This document shows, in pieces, positions 18,237 through 25,822 of a DNA stretch of 64,000 nucleotides (the stretch's first letter is position 1; every line of letters starts with the position of its first letter). The notes under the pieces are model-generated. The model made no database searches. It was given only the letters and a program-made list of their open reading frames with translations, and had not been told where the DNA came from. The DNA is from Lachnospiraceae bacterium UBA7202 (GTDB lineage: Bacteria > Bacillota > Clostridia > Lachnospirales > Lachnospiraceae): NCBI GenBank assembly GCA_002490705.1, contig DKUO01000037.1, positions 45,333 through 109,332 of the forward strand. Reading direction: 5' to 3'. A program made the position numbers and the translations under genes.

Positions 18237-19229
18237 ATGAACTTGACAGGACGCAGTTTTTTAAAACTTCTGGATTTTACGCCGGAGGAAATTCTCTACA
18301 TACTGGATGTGGCGGCAGATTTGAAGGACAAGAAAAAGAGAGGCATTCTGACGGACAAGCTTCGGGGAAAGAATGTGGCACTGATCTTTGAGAAGACCAG
18401 CACCAGAACCCGCTGTTCTTTCGAGGTGGCGGCCCGTGATCTGGGAATGGGATGCACCTATCTGGACCCGACTGGTTCCCAGATTGGTAAAAAGGAGAGC
18501 ATAGCGGACACGGCCAGAGTGCTGGGGCGCATGTATGAGGGCATTGAGTACCGTGGCTACGGGCAGGAGATTGTGGAGGAGCTTGCCAAGTATGCGGGGG
18601 TGCCTGTGTGGAACGGACTTACCAATGAATTTCACCCGACCCAGATGCTGGCGGATCTTTTGACCATACGGGAGCATTTTGGGCGCATTCAGGGGATTAA
18701 GCTCACCTATATGGGGGACGCCCGCTACAATATGGGCAATTCCCTGATGGTGGCCTGCGCCAAGATGGGGATGGACTTCACGGCCTGCACCAATCGGAAG
18801 TATTTCCCGGAGGAGACGTTAGTCAAAACCTGTCAGGAGATTGCGGCCCGTACAGGCGGTTCGATCCGTCTGACGGAGGATATCACCGAGGGTGTGACGG
18901 GAGCGGACGTGGTTTACACCGACGTGTGGGTATCCATGGGAGAGCCGGAGCAGATCTGGGAGGAAAGGCTGCGCGACCTTACGCCTTATCAGGTGAATGC
19001 AAAGGCTATGGCTTTGGCCGGAAAGGATGCGGTGTTCATGCACTGCCTGCCTGCATTTCACGATCACAGGACGGAGATTGGCAGGGAAATCGGCGAGAAG
19101 TACGGGATGGCGGAGCTGGAAGTGACGGATGAAGTCTTTGAGTCTCCCCAGTCTATCGTATTTGACGAGGCGGAGAACCGTATGCATACGATTAAGGCTG
19201 TGATGGCGGTAACGCTTGGGCTAGAGTGA
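18237..19229 (+). CDS. argF: Ornithine carbamoyltransferase
   Basis: 330 residues; joins carbamoyl phosphate and ornithine to citrulline in arginine synthesis or the reverse route of arginine breakdown. Carbamoyl-phosphate motif STRTR at 55-59, FHPTQMLADL, the Asp-containing MGDARYNMGNS and the HCLPAFHD loop are all present. ATG 18237 follows AAAGGAACGGAGAG; the frame is open further upstream through a hairpin but without a ribosome site. No arginine deiminase or carbamate kinase gene is adjacent, so a biosynthetic role is likelier. No ARG box was recognised. Confidence 0.95.
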   Translation: MNLTGRSFLKLLDFTPEEILYILDVAADLKDKKKRGILTDKLRGKNVALIFEKTSTRTRCSFEVAARDLGMGCTYLDPTGSQIGKKESIADTARVLGRMYEGIEYRGYGQEIVEELAKYAGVPVWNGLTNEFHPTQMLADLLTIREHFGRIQGIKLTYMGDARYNMGNSLMVACAKMGMDFTACTNRKYFPEETLVKTCQEIAARTGGSIRLTEDITEGVTGADVVYTDVWVSMGEPEQIWEERLRDLTPYQVNAKAMALAGKDAVFMHCLPAFHDHRTEIGREIGEKYGMAELEVTDEVFESPQSIVFDEAENRMHTIKAVMAVTLGLE

Positions 19230-19276
19230 GAAGTACGGGCATTCTCCGCATGGCGGAATCATGGAGAGATAAATCG

Positions 19277-20284
19277 ATGAAAACGGACAAGTCGGATGTG
19301 TTGACATATTTACGTAACAGTGAGGATTATGTGTCAGGGCAGCAGCTGTGCGACCGCCTTGGCGTTTCCCGCACGGCAGTCTGGAAAGTGATCAACCAGC
19401 TGAAGGAGGAGGGATATCAGATTGAATCTGTGTCCCGAAAGGGTTATCGTCTGGTGGAAAGCCCGGAGGACGTTTATTCCCGCAGCGAAATCCTGAGCAG
19501 GCTTCACACGAAATGGGCGGGGCAGAATTTACATTTCTTGCAGGAAACCGGCTCCACGAATACCGATGCAAAGCGGTTTGCGGAGGAGGGGGAACCCCAT
19601 GGGACCACGGTGGTGGCGGAGAGGCAGACGGCTGGAAAAGGCCGCAGAGGCCGCTCGTGGGAATCGCCTGCGGGGAAATCCGTTTATTTTACCATTCTGG
19701 TGAGACCCAAGTTTGATCCCGGTAAGGCATCCATGATCACCCTGGTGACGGCCCTCGCCGTTGCGGAGGCGATTCAGGAGGTGACAGGGCTGCAGACGGG
19801 GATCAAGTGGCCCAACGACATTGTGGTGAACGCAAAAAAGGTGGTCGGGATACTGACAGAACTGAGCGTGACGCCGGAAATGAACGAGATTCAATTTCTG
19901 GTGGCCGGCGTGGGCGTCAACGTGAATCATGAGAGCGCGGAGGAATTTCCGGAGGAGATTCGAAAGACGGCAACTTCGCTGAAAATTGAGTCGGGGCGTC
20001 CTATTGCCCGCGCGGTGCTGTTAGAACGGATTTTGGCACGGTTTGAGGAGAATTACGAGATTTTTGAGCGGGATCTGAGTCTGGCCGGGTTAAAAGAGCG
20101 CTACGAGTCGCGGCTGGCCGGAAAAGATGCGGGCGTGCGTGTTTTGGACCCGGCGGGGGAGTATGCGGGCATTTCGAGGGGCATCACCGAGACAGGGGAG
20201 CTGATCGTGGAGAAAGAGAACGGGGAAACCGTTCTGGTTTATGCCGGAGAGGTATCGGTCAGGGGCTTGTACGGTTATATTTGA
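19277..20284 (+). CDS. birA: Bifunctional biotin-protein ligase / biotin operon repressor
   Basis: 335 residues. N-terminal winged helix about 5-65 (VSGQQLCDRLGVSRTAVWK), catalytic domain with GSTNTDAKRFA, GKGRRGRSW (biotinyl-AMP loop) and GIKWPNDIVV, and a C-terminal SH3-like domain. It activates biotin and attaches it to carboxylase carrier proteins; the HTH suggests it also represses biotin genes. ATG 19277 has GGAGAG eight bases upstream; ATG 19250 is an alternative. No biotin genes or BirA operator are seen here. Confidence 0.93.
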   Translation: MKTDKSDVLTYLRNSEDYVSGQQLCDRLGVSRTAVWKVINQLKEEGYQIESVSRKGYRLVESPEDVYSRSEILSRLHTKWAGQNLHFLQETGSTNTDAKRFAEEGEPHGTTVVAERQTAGKGRRGRSWESPAGKSVYFTILVRPKFDPGKASMITLVTALAVAEAIQEVTGLQTGIKWPNDIVVNAKKVVGILTELSVTPEMNEIQFLVAGVGVNVNHESAEEFPEEIRKTATSLKIESGRPIARAVLLERILARFEENYEIFERDLSLAGLKERYESRLAGKDAGVRVLDPAGEYAGISRGITETGELIVEKENGETVLVYAGEVSVRGLYGYI

Positions 20285-20297
20285 CAGAGGGGATTTC

Positions 20298-20639
20298 ATG
20301 GAAGAAGATAAGAGAATTGTGCTCTGCGGTGCAAACGCCTATGAGCAGAAGTATTACTTTAACGAAAAATTTGATAAGATTCCACAATCCATTAAGGATG
20401 AACTGCACATCATCTGCGTCCTGTTCACGGAGGAAGTGGGCGGCATTTTTACTATCGTGTTTGAGGAGGACGGCAGCGTTTCTCTGGAGACGGATGCCGA
20501 GGAGGACGATCTGCTCTACGATGAGATCAGCAGCGGCCTTCTGGTGGGCGAGATCCGCAGGAACCGGCAGAAGATGCTGGAATCCCTGCAATTATATTAC
20601 CGGGTGTTTATACTGCATGAAAATATTTTGGAAGAATAG
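20298..20639 (+). CDS. Small conserved protein of unknown function
   Basis: 113 residues, acidic, with no signal or membrane helix. Notable parts: IVLCGANAYEQKYYFNEKF at the N-terminus, LFTEEVGGIFTIVFEEDGSVSL in the middle, and a helical C-terminus ending YRVFILHENILEE. It resembles a short protein family I have seen in Lachnospiraceae genomes (possibly DUF6145), but without a search I leave it unnamed. GAGGGGA precedes ATG 20298. It sits 13 bp after birA and 26 bp before dusB, so it is probably in one operon with them. Confidence 0.75.
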   Translation: MEEDKRIVLCGANAYEQKYYFNEKFDKIPQSIKDELHIICVLFTEEVGGIFTIVFEEDGSVSLETDAEEDDLLYDEISSGLLVGEIRRNRQKMLESLQLYYRVFILHENILEE

Positions 20640-20665
20640 ATTGGGAAAGGCCGGTTGATCACAGG

Positions 20666-21637
20666 ATGAATGTGTTGTTGAAGCCGCTTACGGTCGGCAG
20701 GGTAACTTTGCAGAATAATATCATACTTGCTCCCATGGCAGGCGTTACGGACCTGCCTTTTCGTTTGTTGTGCAGCGAGCAGGGAGCGGGCCTTGCGGGG
20801 ATGGAAATGGTCAGCGCAAAGGCCATTTTTTACGGCAATAAGAACACGGAGGAGCTGCTCAGGATCCACCCGGAGGAAGGGCCGGTCTCCCTGCAGCTGT
20901 TCGGTTCCGACCCGAAGATCGTAAGTGAGATGGCGAAGCGGATTGAGGAGCGGCCCTTTGCCATTCTGGATATCAATATGGGCTGTCCCGTGCCGAAGAT
21001 TGTGAACAACGGGGAGGGATCGGCGCTGATGCGGGAGCCGAAGTTAGCAGGGGAGATCATCGCCGCTACGGCAAAGGCCATAAAAAAGCCGGTCACGGTA
21101 AAGCTTCGCAAGGGTTTTGACGATGACCATGTGAATGTGGTAGAGATGGCGAAGATAGCCGAGGCCGCGGGGGCAGCAGCGGTGGCCGTGCATGGCAGGA
21201 CAAGGGAACAGTTTTACAGTGGCCGGGCCGATTGGGAAATCATTGCCAAAGTGAAGGAGGCCGTTTCCATTCCCGTGATCGGGAACGGGGATGTGACGGA
21301 TGGCATGACGGCGGCAAAGCTTCTTGCCGAAACCGGATGCGACGGCGTGATGATCGGCCGCGCAGCGCGGGGAAATCCGTGGCTTTTCCGTGAGGTTAAT
21401 GCCTATCTGGAGGATGGGCGGAAACTGCCGCCGCCGGATATGGAAGAAAAAAAGAAAATGATCCTGCGCCATGCCGCGCTCCAGCTGGAAACAAAGGGGG
21501 AATACACCGGCGTTCGCGAGATGAGAAAACATTTGTCATGGTATACGGCGGGTATGCCGGGGAGCGCGAAGCTCAGGCATCGCATCAATTTGGCGGAACG
21601 CTTTGAGGAGATTGCCGAATTGGTGGAATCCATGTGA
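20666..21637 (+). CDS. dusB: tRNA-dihydrouridine synthase (DusB type)
   Basis: 323 residues, TIM barrel plus C-terminal helical domain. Uses FMN and NADPH to reduce uridines in the tRNA D-loop. FMN-binding LAPMAGVTDLPFR, MGCPVPKIVNNGEGSALM with the active-site Cys, VTVKLRKGFDD, VHGRTREQFYSG and GVMIGRAARGNPW are all present. ATG 20666 with an ACAGG-type site close to it. Neighbours suggest an operon birA - small protein - dusB - unknown. Confidence 0.94.
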   Translation: MNVLLKPLTVGRVTLQNNIILAPMAGVTDLPFRLLCSEQGAGLAGMEMVSAKAIFYGNKNTEELLRIHPEEGPVSLQLFGSDPKIVSEMAKRIEERPFAILDINMGCPVPKIVNNGEGSALMREPKLAGEIIAATAKAIKKPVTVKLRKGFDDDHVNVVEMAKIAEAAGAAAVAVHGRTREQFYSGRADWEIIAKVKEAVSIPVIGNGDVTDGMTAAKLLAETGCDGVMIGRAARGNPWLFREVNAYLEDGRKLPPPDMEEKKKMILRHAALQLETKGEYTGVREMRKHLSWYTAGMPGSAKLRHRINLAERFEEIAELVESM

Positions 21638-21686
21638 CGTTTCCGGCATATATTGTGTCAAAACGGGAGACGGGACAGGCGAAACG

Positions 21687-22514
21687 ATGGAAACGGAGAC
21701 GATTGTTTATTTTCACCCGGCGCCGGAACAGATGTATAAAAACAATGCCGCCAAGAAACACTGGTGGCAGGATGCGGCTTTGAGGGAAAGAAATTTGACG
21801 GCGGAAAAGACGGGAGGCTTTTTTACGCCGGTAGATTGCCCGATACCGCCTTTTTATTATAAAAAGAGACCGTGGCCGCCGGAGATTTTGTCGGAGGCCA
21901 TGGAGAGGGTACTGCACCGCGCCGAGGGAATGGCGGATGCTTTTCTGCATCCTGACATTGTGACATGCGTGTCGGAAAAATATGCAGAGCGGTGGGAAAT
22001 GCGAAAGGAGACGATGGAGAAGCTGGGGGCCTGCCTGATGGCAGCCTATGCCGCCGACTGCCTGCATGAAAAGGGCAGGGTGGCAGTGCTGCTTGGAAGT
22101 CCCGACGATACGGACATGCAGATGGAGCTGACGTACAGGCTGCTCATGCCGTATCTGTCAAGGATCAACAGCCTTTTGTTTTACTATGAGGAGGTGGAGG
22201 GGACAGATATCTGGGAGGAAACCGGGATTTATCTGGAGGAGTACGGATATGAGTACGGGCTTGTGCCTGAAATGCGGCCTTATCTGGCTGTAGAGACAGG
22301 CCTGTGCTGCGGAAAAGACAGATGCGGCGGCGTGATTCTGGACTTTGCGGCGGCGCCGCGGTATCCGAGAACGGAGAGGGACAAGGTGATCTATATGGAT
22401 TTGGTTTCAAACCGGGAAAAGGAACGGAATTGTATCAGAAAAAACGGGGAAATTCTTTACGTGTCACCGCTCAAATATCTTGACACCATAGTCAAAACTG
22501 GTTATGATAGGTAG
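21687..22514 (+). CDS. Unrecognised protein between dusB and greA
   Basis: 275 residues, soluble, no signal peptide. I recognise no family. N-terminal part is aromatic-rich (KKHWWQ, FYYKKRPWPPE). The middle has MAAYAADCLHEKGRVAVLLG followed by LTYRLLMPYLSRINSLLFYY, which has an alternating strand/helix look like a nucleotide-binding fold, without a Walker or Rossmann glycine pattern. Near the C-terminus GLCCGKDRCGG contains three cysteines. Start ATG 21687 is favoured by the purine-rich GGAGACGGGACAGG upstream. It follows dusB by 49 bp and probably shares its transcript. It ends just before the structured element preceding greA. Confidence 0.7.
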   Translation: METETIVYFHPAPEQMYKNNAAKKHWWQDAALRERNLTAEKTGGFFTPVDCPIPPFYYKKRPWPPEILSEAMERVLHRAEGMADAFLHPDIVTCVSEKYAERWEMRKETMEKLGACLMAAYAADCLHEKGRVAVLLGSPDDTDMQMELTYRLLMPYLSRINSLLFYYEEVEGTDIWEETGIYLEEYGYEYGLVPEMRPYLAVETGLCCGKDRCGGVILDFAAAPRYPRTERDKVIYMDLVSNREKERNCIRKNGEILYVSPLKYLDTIVKTGYDR

Positions 22515-22655
22515 ATACGCGATGGCAATGAGCAGTGCCACGAAGCAAGATGGAAAAGACGACTGCTTGCAGTCGGATTTGACAGAGTGCGACGTGATAG
22601 GGCGAATGCCCGCGAACGAGGAAAACCGAAGGTTTTTCGAGTATGCACTGCGATA
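22515..22655 (+). ncRNA. Candidate structured RNA or intergenic repeat element before greA
   Basis: A region between the unknown gene and greA can fold as a branched structure. Outer helix GCAGTGC (22532-22538) with GCACTGC (22645-22651); hairpin CGACTGC/GCAGTCG (22560-22575); hairpin GGGC-GAAT-GCCC (22600-22611); 8-bp hairpin GGAAAACC-GAA-GGTTTTTC (22620-22638). GCAGTGC can instead fold locally in TGGCA/TGCCA (about 22524-22541), and AGTGC at 22586-22590 can compete for the same 3' strand. The set matches no riboswitch class I know. I have an unverified impression of similar sequence in other Lachnospiraceae intergenic regions. It could be a cis-regulator of greA, a small RNA or a mobile repeat. 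Confidence 0.35.
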
Positions 22656-22696
22656 TATATATGATAGTAAATAGAGGGAAAGGGAGAATTTTTACC

Positions 22697-23179
22697 ATGC
22701 ATGAGAAAAAGAATATCTTAACGTATGAAGGGCTTCGCAAGTATGAGGATGAGCTCCATGATTTGAAGGTGGTAAAGCGCAGGGAAGTGGCGCAGAAGAT
22801 CAAGGAGGCAAGGGAGCAGGGAGACCTCTCCGAGAATGCGGAGTACGATGCTGCCAAGGATGAGCAGCGCGATATTGAGGCCAGAATCGAGGAACTTGAG
22901 AAAATTCTCAAAAACGCCGAGGTTGTGGTGGAGGATGAGATCGATCTCGATAAGATTAACATCGGCTGTCAGGTAAGGATATTGGACGTGGAATTTAACG
23001 AGGAACTGGAATATAAGATTGTAGGTTCCACCGAGGCCAACAGCCTGAAAGGTAAAATTTCCAATGAGTCTCCCGTCGGTAAGGCGTTGATCGGCAGCAA
23101 AGTGGGAGATACGGTGGAAGTGGAGACACAGGCAGGCATGATACAGTATAAGGTTTTGGAGATTCAGAGATCTAATTGA
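22697..23179 (+). CDS. greA: Transcription elongation factor GreA
   Basis: 160 residues, canonical size. N-terminal antiparallel coiled coil about 10-78 with the acidic tip REQGDLSENAEYDAAKDEQ that enters the RNA polymerase secondary channel and stimulates cleavage of backtracked RNA; C-terminal FKBP-like domain with VGSTEANSLKGKISNESPVGKALIG. ATG 22697 is behind AGGGAAAGGGAG; a longer frame from 22643 runs back into the structured element. lysS follows 25 bp later and is likely co-transcribed, a common greA-lysS pairing. Confidence 0.95.
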   Translation: MHEKKNILTYEGLRKYEDELHDLKVVKRREVAQKIKEAREQGDLSENAEYDAAKDEQRDIEARIEELEKILKNAEVVVEDEIDLDKINIGCQVRILDVEFNEELEYKIVGSTEANSLKGKISNESPVGKALIGSKVGDTVEVETQAGMIQYKVLEIQRSN

Positions 23180-23203
23180 GTGCTGTAGGAGAAAGGATAA
23201 CAG

Positions 23204-25342
23204 ATGGCAGAAGAACAGAGACAGCAGAACGCACAGCAGGAACAGGATATCAACCAGCTTTTAAAGGTGAGAAGACAGAAGCTCTCCGATTTGCAGGAGG
23301 CGGGAAAAGACCCTTTTCAGATTACAAAGTATGATGTGACCCATCACAGCCTTGAGATCAAGGAGCACTTCGACGAGTTGGAGGGGAAAACAGTCTCCGT
23401 TGCGGGCCGTGTGATGAGCAAGCGCGTGATGGGGAAGGCGTCTTTTTGCAACGTGCAGGATTTGCAGGGCGATATTCAGGTTTACGTGGCAAGGGACAAT
23501 GTGGGAGAGGATTCCTACGCCGATTTCAAAAAATATGACGTGGGTGACATTGTGGGCGTCGAGGGCGAGGTCTTTAAGACCAAGACAGGCGAGACGTCTG
23601 TTCATGCCTCAAAAGTGACACTGCTGTCAAAAAGTTTACAGATTCTTCCGGAGAAATATCATGGCTTAGTGAATACCGATATCCGCTATCGTCAGAGATA
23701 CACGGACCTGATTATGAACGAGGATGTCAGGAAGACCTTTGTCATGCGGTCTAAGATCATCAGCTCGATCAGGCGTTATCTGGATGCGCAGGGATTTTTG
23801 GAGGTGGAGACGCCCATGCTCGTATCCAATGCGGGCGGCGCGGCGGCAAGACCCTTTGAGACACACTACAACGCTTTGGACGAGGATGTGAAGCTGCGCA
23901 TCTCTCTGGAGTTATACTTAAAGAGACTGATTGTAGGCGGCATGGAGCGTGTCTACGAGATCGGCAGGGTATTTCGAAATGAAGGCTTGGATGCAAGGCA
24001 TAACCCGGAGTTCACTTTGATGGAGCTGTATCAGGCATACACGGATTACAACGGGATGATGGATTTGACGGAAAACATGTTCCGCCATGTGGCGAAGGAG
24101 GTCTGCGGCACAACCACTGTGCCTTACGGGGACGTGGAGATTGATCTCGGCAAGCCTTTTGAGCGGATTACCATGGTGGAAGCCGTGAAGAAATATACCG
24201 GCGTTGACTTTGATCAGGTGCCGGACACCGAGGCGGCGAAGAAGCTGGCGGATGAAAAGAATGTGCACTACGAGGAGCGGCATACGAAGGGGGATATTAT
24301 CAATCTCTTCTTTGAGGAGTTTGTGGAGGAGCATTTGGTACAGCCCACCTTTGTCATGGATCATCCCGTGGAGATATCGCCGCTTACCAAAAGAAAGCCG
24401 GATAAGCCGGAATATGTGGAGCGGTTTGAATTGTTTATTACGGCGAGGGAAATGTGTAATGCCTATTCCGAGTTAAACGATCCCATTGACCAGCGGGAGC
24501 GTTTCAAGGCGCAGGAGGCGGCCCTTGCGGCGGGCGATGAGGAAGCCAACACCACCGACGAGGACTTCATGAACGCTCTGGAGATCGGCATGCCGCCCAC
24601 AGGCGGTATCGGTTACGGCATCGACAGGCTGGTGATGCTTTTGACCAATTCCCCTGCGATTCGAGATGTTTTGCTTTTCCCGACGATGAAAAGTCTGGAT
24701 AAAAAGTCCTCCGATACGGCAAAGCCTGCGAAAAAGCAGACAGGCGGCGCGGCGAAAAAGAGCAGCGTGACACGGGAAGAAGCATTAGCGTTGTTGAAGA
24801 AGTATAACAAAGAGCCGTTTCACATCCAGCATGCGCTGACGGTGGAGGGCGTGATGCGCTGGTATGCGAAAGAGCTGGGCTATGCAGAGGAAGAAGAGTT
24901 CTGGGGCATTACCGGGCTTTTGCATGATATCGATTTCGAGCTTTACCCGGAGGAGCACTGCAAGAAAGCGCCGGAACTGCTGCGCGACGGCGGTGTGAGC
25001 GAGGATATGATCTACGCGGTTTGCTCCCACGGCTATGGAATCTGCAGCGAGGAGGAGCCGAGGCTTGAAATGGAGAAGGTGCTTTTTGCGGCGGACGAGC
25101 TGACGGGCCTGATCTGGTCCTGCGCGCTGATGCGTCCCTCTAAGAGTACCATGGATATGGAAGTCAAGAGCCTGAAAAAGAAGTTCAAGGACAAGAAGTT
25201 TGCGGCGGGCTGTTCCAGAGAGGTGATTACACAGGGCGCGGAAATACTTGGCTGGGAGCTGGACGAGCTGTTTGACAAGACCATTCTGGCCATGAGAAGC
25301 TGCGAGGCTTCTGTGGCGGAAGCGATGGGGCAAAATGAATAA
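23204..25342 (+). CDS. lysS: Lysyl-tRNA synthetase (class II) fused to a C-terminal HD-domain hydrolase
   Basis: 712 residues, against about 490-510 for ordinary LysRS. Residues 1-500 are a complete class II enzyme: OB-fold anticodon domain (TVSAGRVMSKR-like region around 60-145), RYRQRYTDLI, motif 2 HNPEFTLMELYQAY and motif 3 GIGYGIDRLVMLL. A Lys/Ala-rich linker follows (about 503-528), then an HD-superfamily domain about 530-700 with HALTVEGVMRWYA (His near 543), LLHDIDFELYP (H574-D575) and VCSHGYGICSE. The frame is uninterrupted, so the fusion is real in this assembly. The HD substrate is unknown; Ap4A is a candidate because LysRS enzymes make it. AGGAGAAAGG site before ATG 23204. Confidence 0.95.
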   Translation: MAEEQRQQNAQQEQDINQLLKVRRQKLSDLQEAGKDPFQITKYDVTHHSLEIKEHFDELEGKTVSVAGRVMSKRVMGKASFCNVQDLQGDIQVYVARDNVGEDSYADFKKYDVGDIVGVEGEVFKTKTGETSVHASKVTLLSKSLQILPEKYHGLVNTDIRYRQRYTDLIMNEDVRKTFVMRSKIISSIRRYLDAQGFLEVETPMLVSNAGGAAARPFETHYNALDEDVKLRISLELYLKRLIVGGMERVYEIGRVFRNEGLDARHNPEFTLMELYQAYTDYNGMMDLTENMFRHVAKEVCGTTTVPYGDVEIDLGKPFERITMVEAVKKYTGVDFDQVPDTEAAKKLADEKNVHYEERHTKGDIINLFFEEFVEEHLVQPTFVMDHPVEISPLTKRKPDKPEYVERFELFITAREMCNAYSELNDPIDQRERFKAQEAALAAGDEEANTTDEDFMNALEIGMPPTGGIGYGIDRLVMLLTNSPAIRDVLLFPTMKSLDKKSSDTAKPAKKQTGGAAKKSSVTREEALALLKKYNKEPFHIQHALTVEGVMRWYAKELGYAEEEEFWGITGLLHDIDFELYPEEHCKKAPELLRDGGVSEDMIYAVCSHGYGICSEEEPRLEMEKVLFAADELTGLIWSCALMRPSKSTMDMEVKSLKKKFKDKKFAAGCSREVITQGAEILGWELDELFDKTILAMRSCEASVAEAMGQNE

Positions 25343-25365
25343 AATACTTATGAAGTGACGACGAT

Positions 25366-25405
25366 AGGGCATGTAGATGTTGAAAATTTACATGCTCTTT
25401 TTATT
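25366..25405 (+). terminator. Intrinsic terminator of lysS
   Basis: 10-bp stem AGGGCATGTA/TACATGCTCT with one G-T pair and a 13-nt loop, followed by TTTTTA. Confidence 0.75.
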
Positions 25406-25426
25406 TCTTTAGAATTGAAAAACAAG

Positions 25427-25455
25427 TAGACAAATATGGCAAATTAATATAAAAT
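25427..25455 (+). promoter_or_regulatory. Promoter of the HipB/HipA-like pair
   Basis: TAGACA (25427-25432), 17-bp spacer, TAAAAT (25450-25455), about 35 bp before the HTH gene. An operator for the HTH protein would be expected here, but I see no clear dyad. Confidence 0.5.
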
Positions 25456-25489
25456 ATGATTATTAAAGAGACAGAAAAGGCGTGTTATT

Positions 25490-25822
25490 ATGGATGATCA
25501 AAAAACCTATCAGGAATTCATAAAAGAATTAGGGCAAAAGATAAAGATATATAGAATCATGAAAGAAATGTCTCAGCAGGATCTTATGGATAAATCCGGT
25601 GTTTCAAAGAGAAGCATTTCCAGATTGGAACAAGGGGAATCTGTGCAGGTTGATAATTTGTTTAAAATTCTTTTGGCGTTAGACTTAGGTGACAATATTG
25701 AATTATTGGTTCCGGATCAAACCAAGAGACCCAGCTATTATTTGGAGAAATCAGAAGATAAGCCAAAACGAGTAAGAAAAAAGACAGAAAAAAAAGATTT
25801 TAAGTGGGGTGATGAAGAGTGA
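25490..25822 (+). CDS. HipB-like HTH (XRE) antitoxin/regulator
   Basis: 110 residues. Cro/C1-type HTH at about 12-68 (MSQQDLMDKSGVSKRSISRLEQGE), then a Lys/Arg-rich tail (KPKRVRKKTEKKDFKW). It overlaps the next gene by 4 nt (GTGA), as toxin-antitoxin pairs often do, and should repress the shared promoter and bind its partner kinase. Base composition is clearly more AT-rich than lysS before it, suggesting acquisition. Identification rests on the HTH plus the HipA-like neighbour. Confidence 0.85.
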   Translation: MDDQKTYQEFIKELGQKIKIYRIMKEMSQQDLMDKSGVSKRSISRLEQGESVQVDNLFKILLALDLGDNIELLVPDQTKRPSYYLEKSEDKPKRVRKKTEKKDFKWGDEE

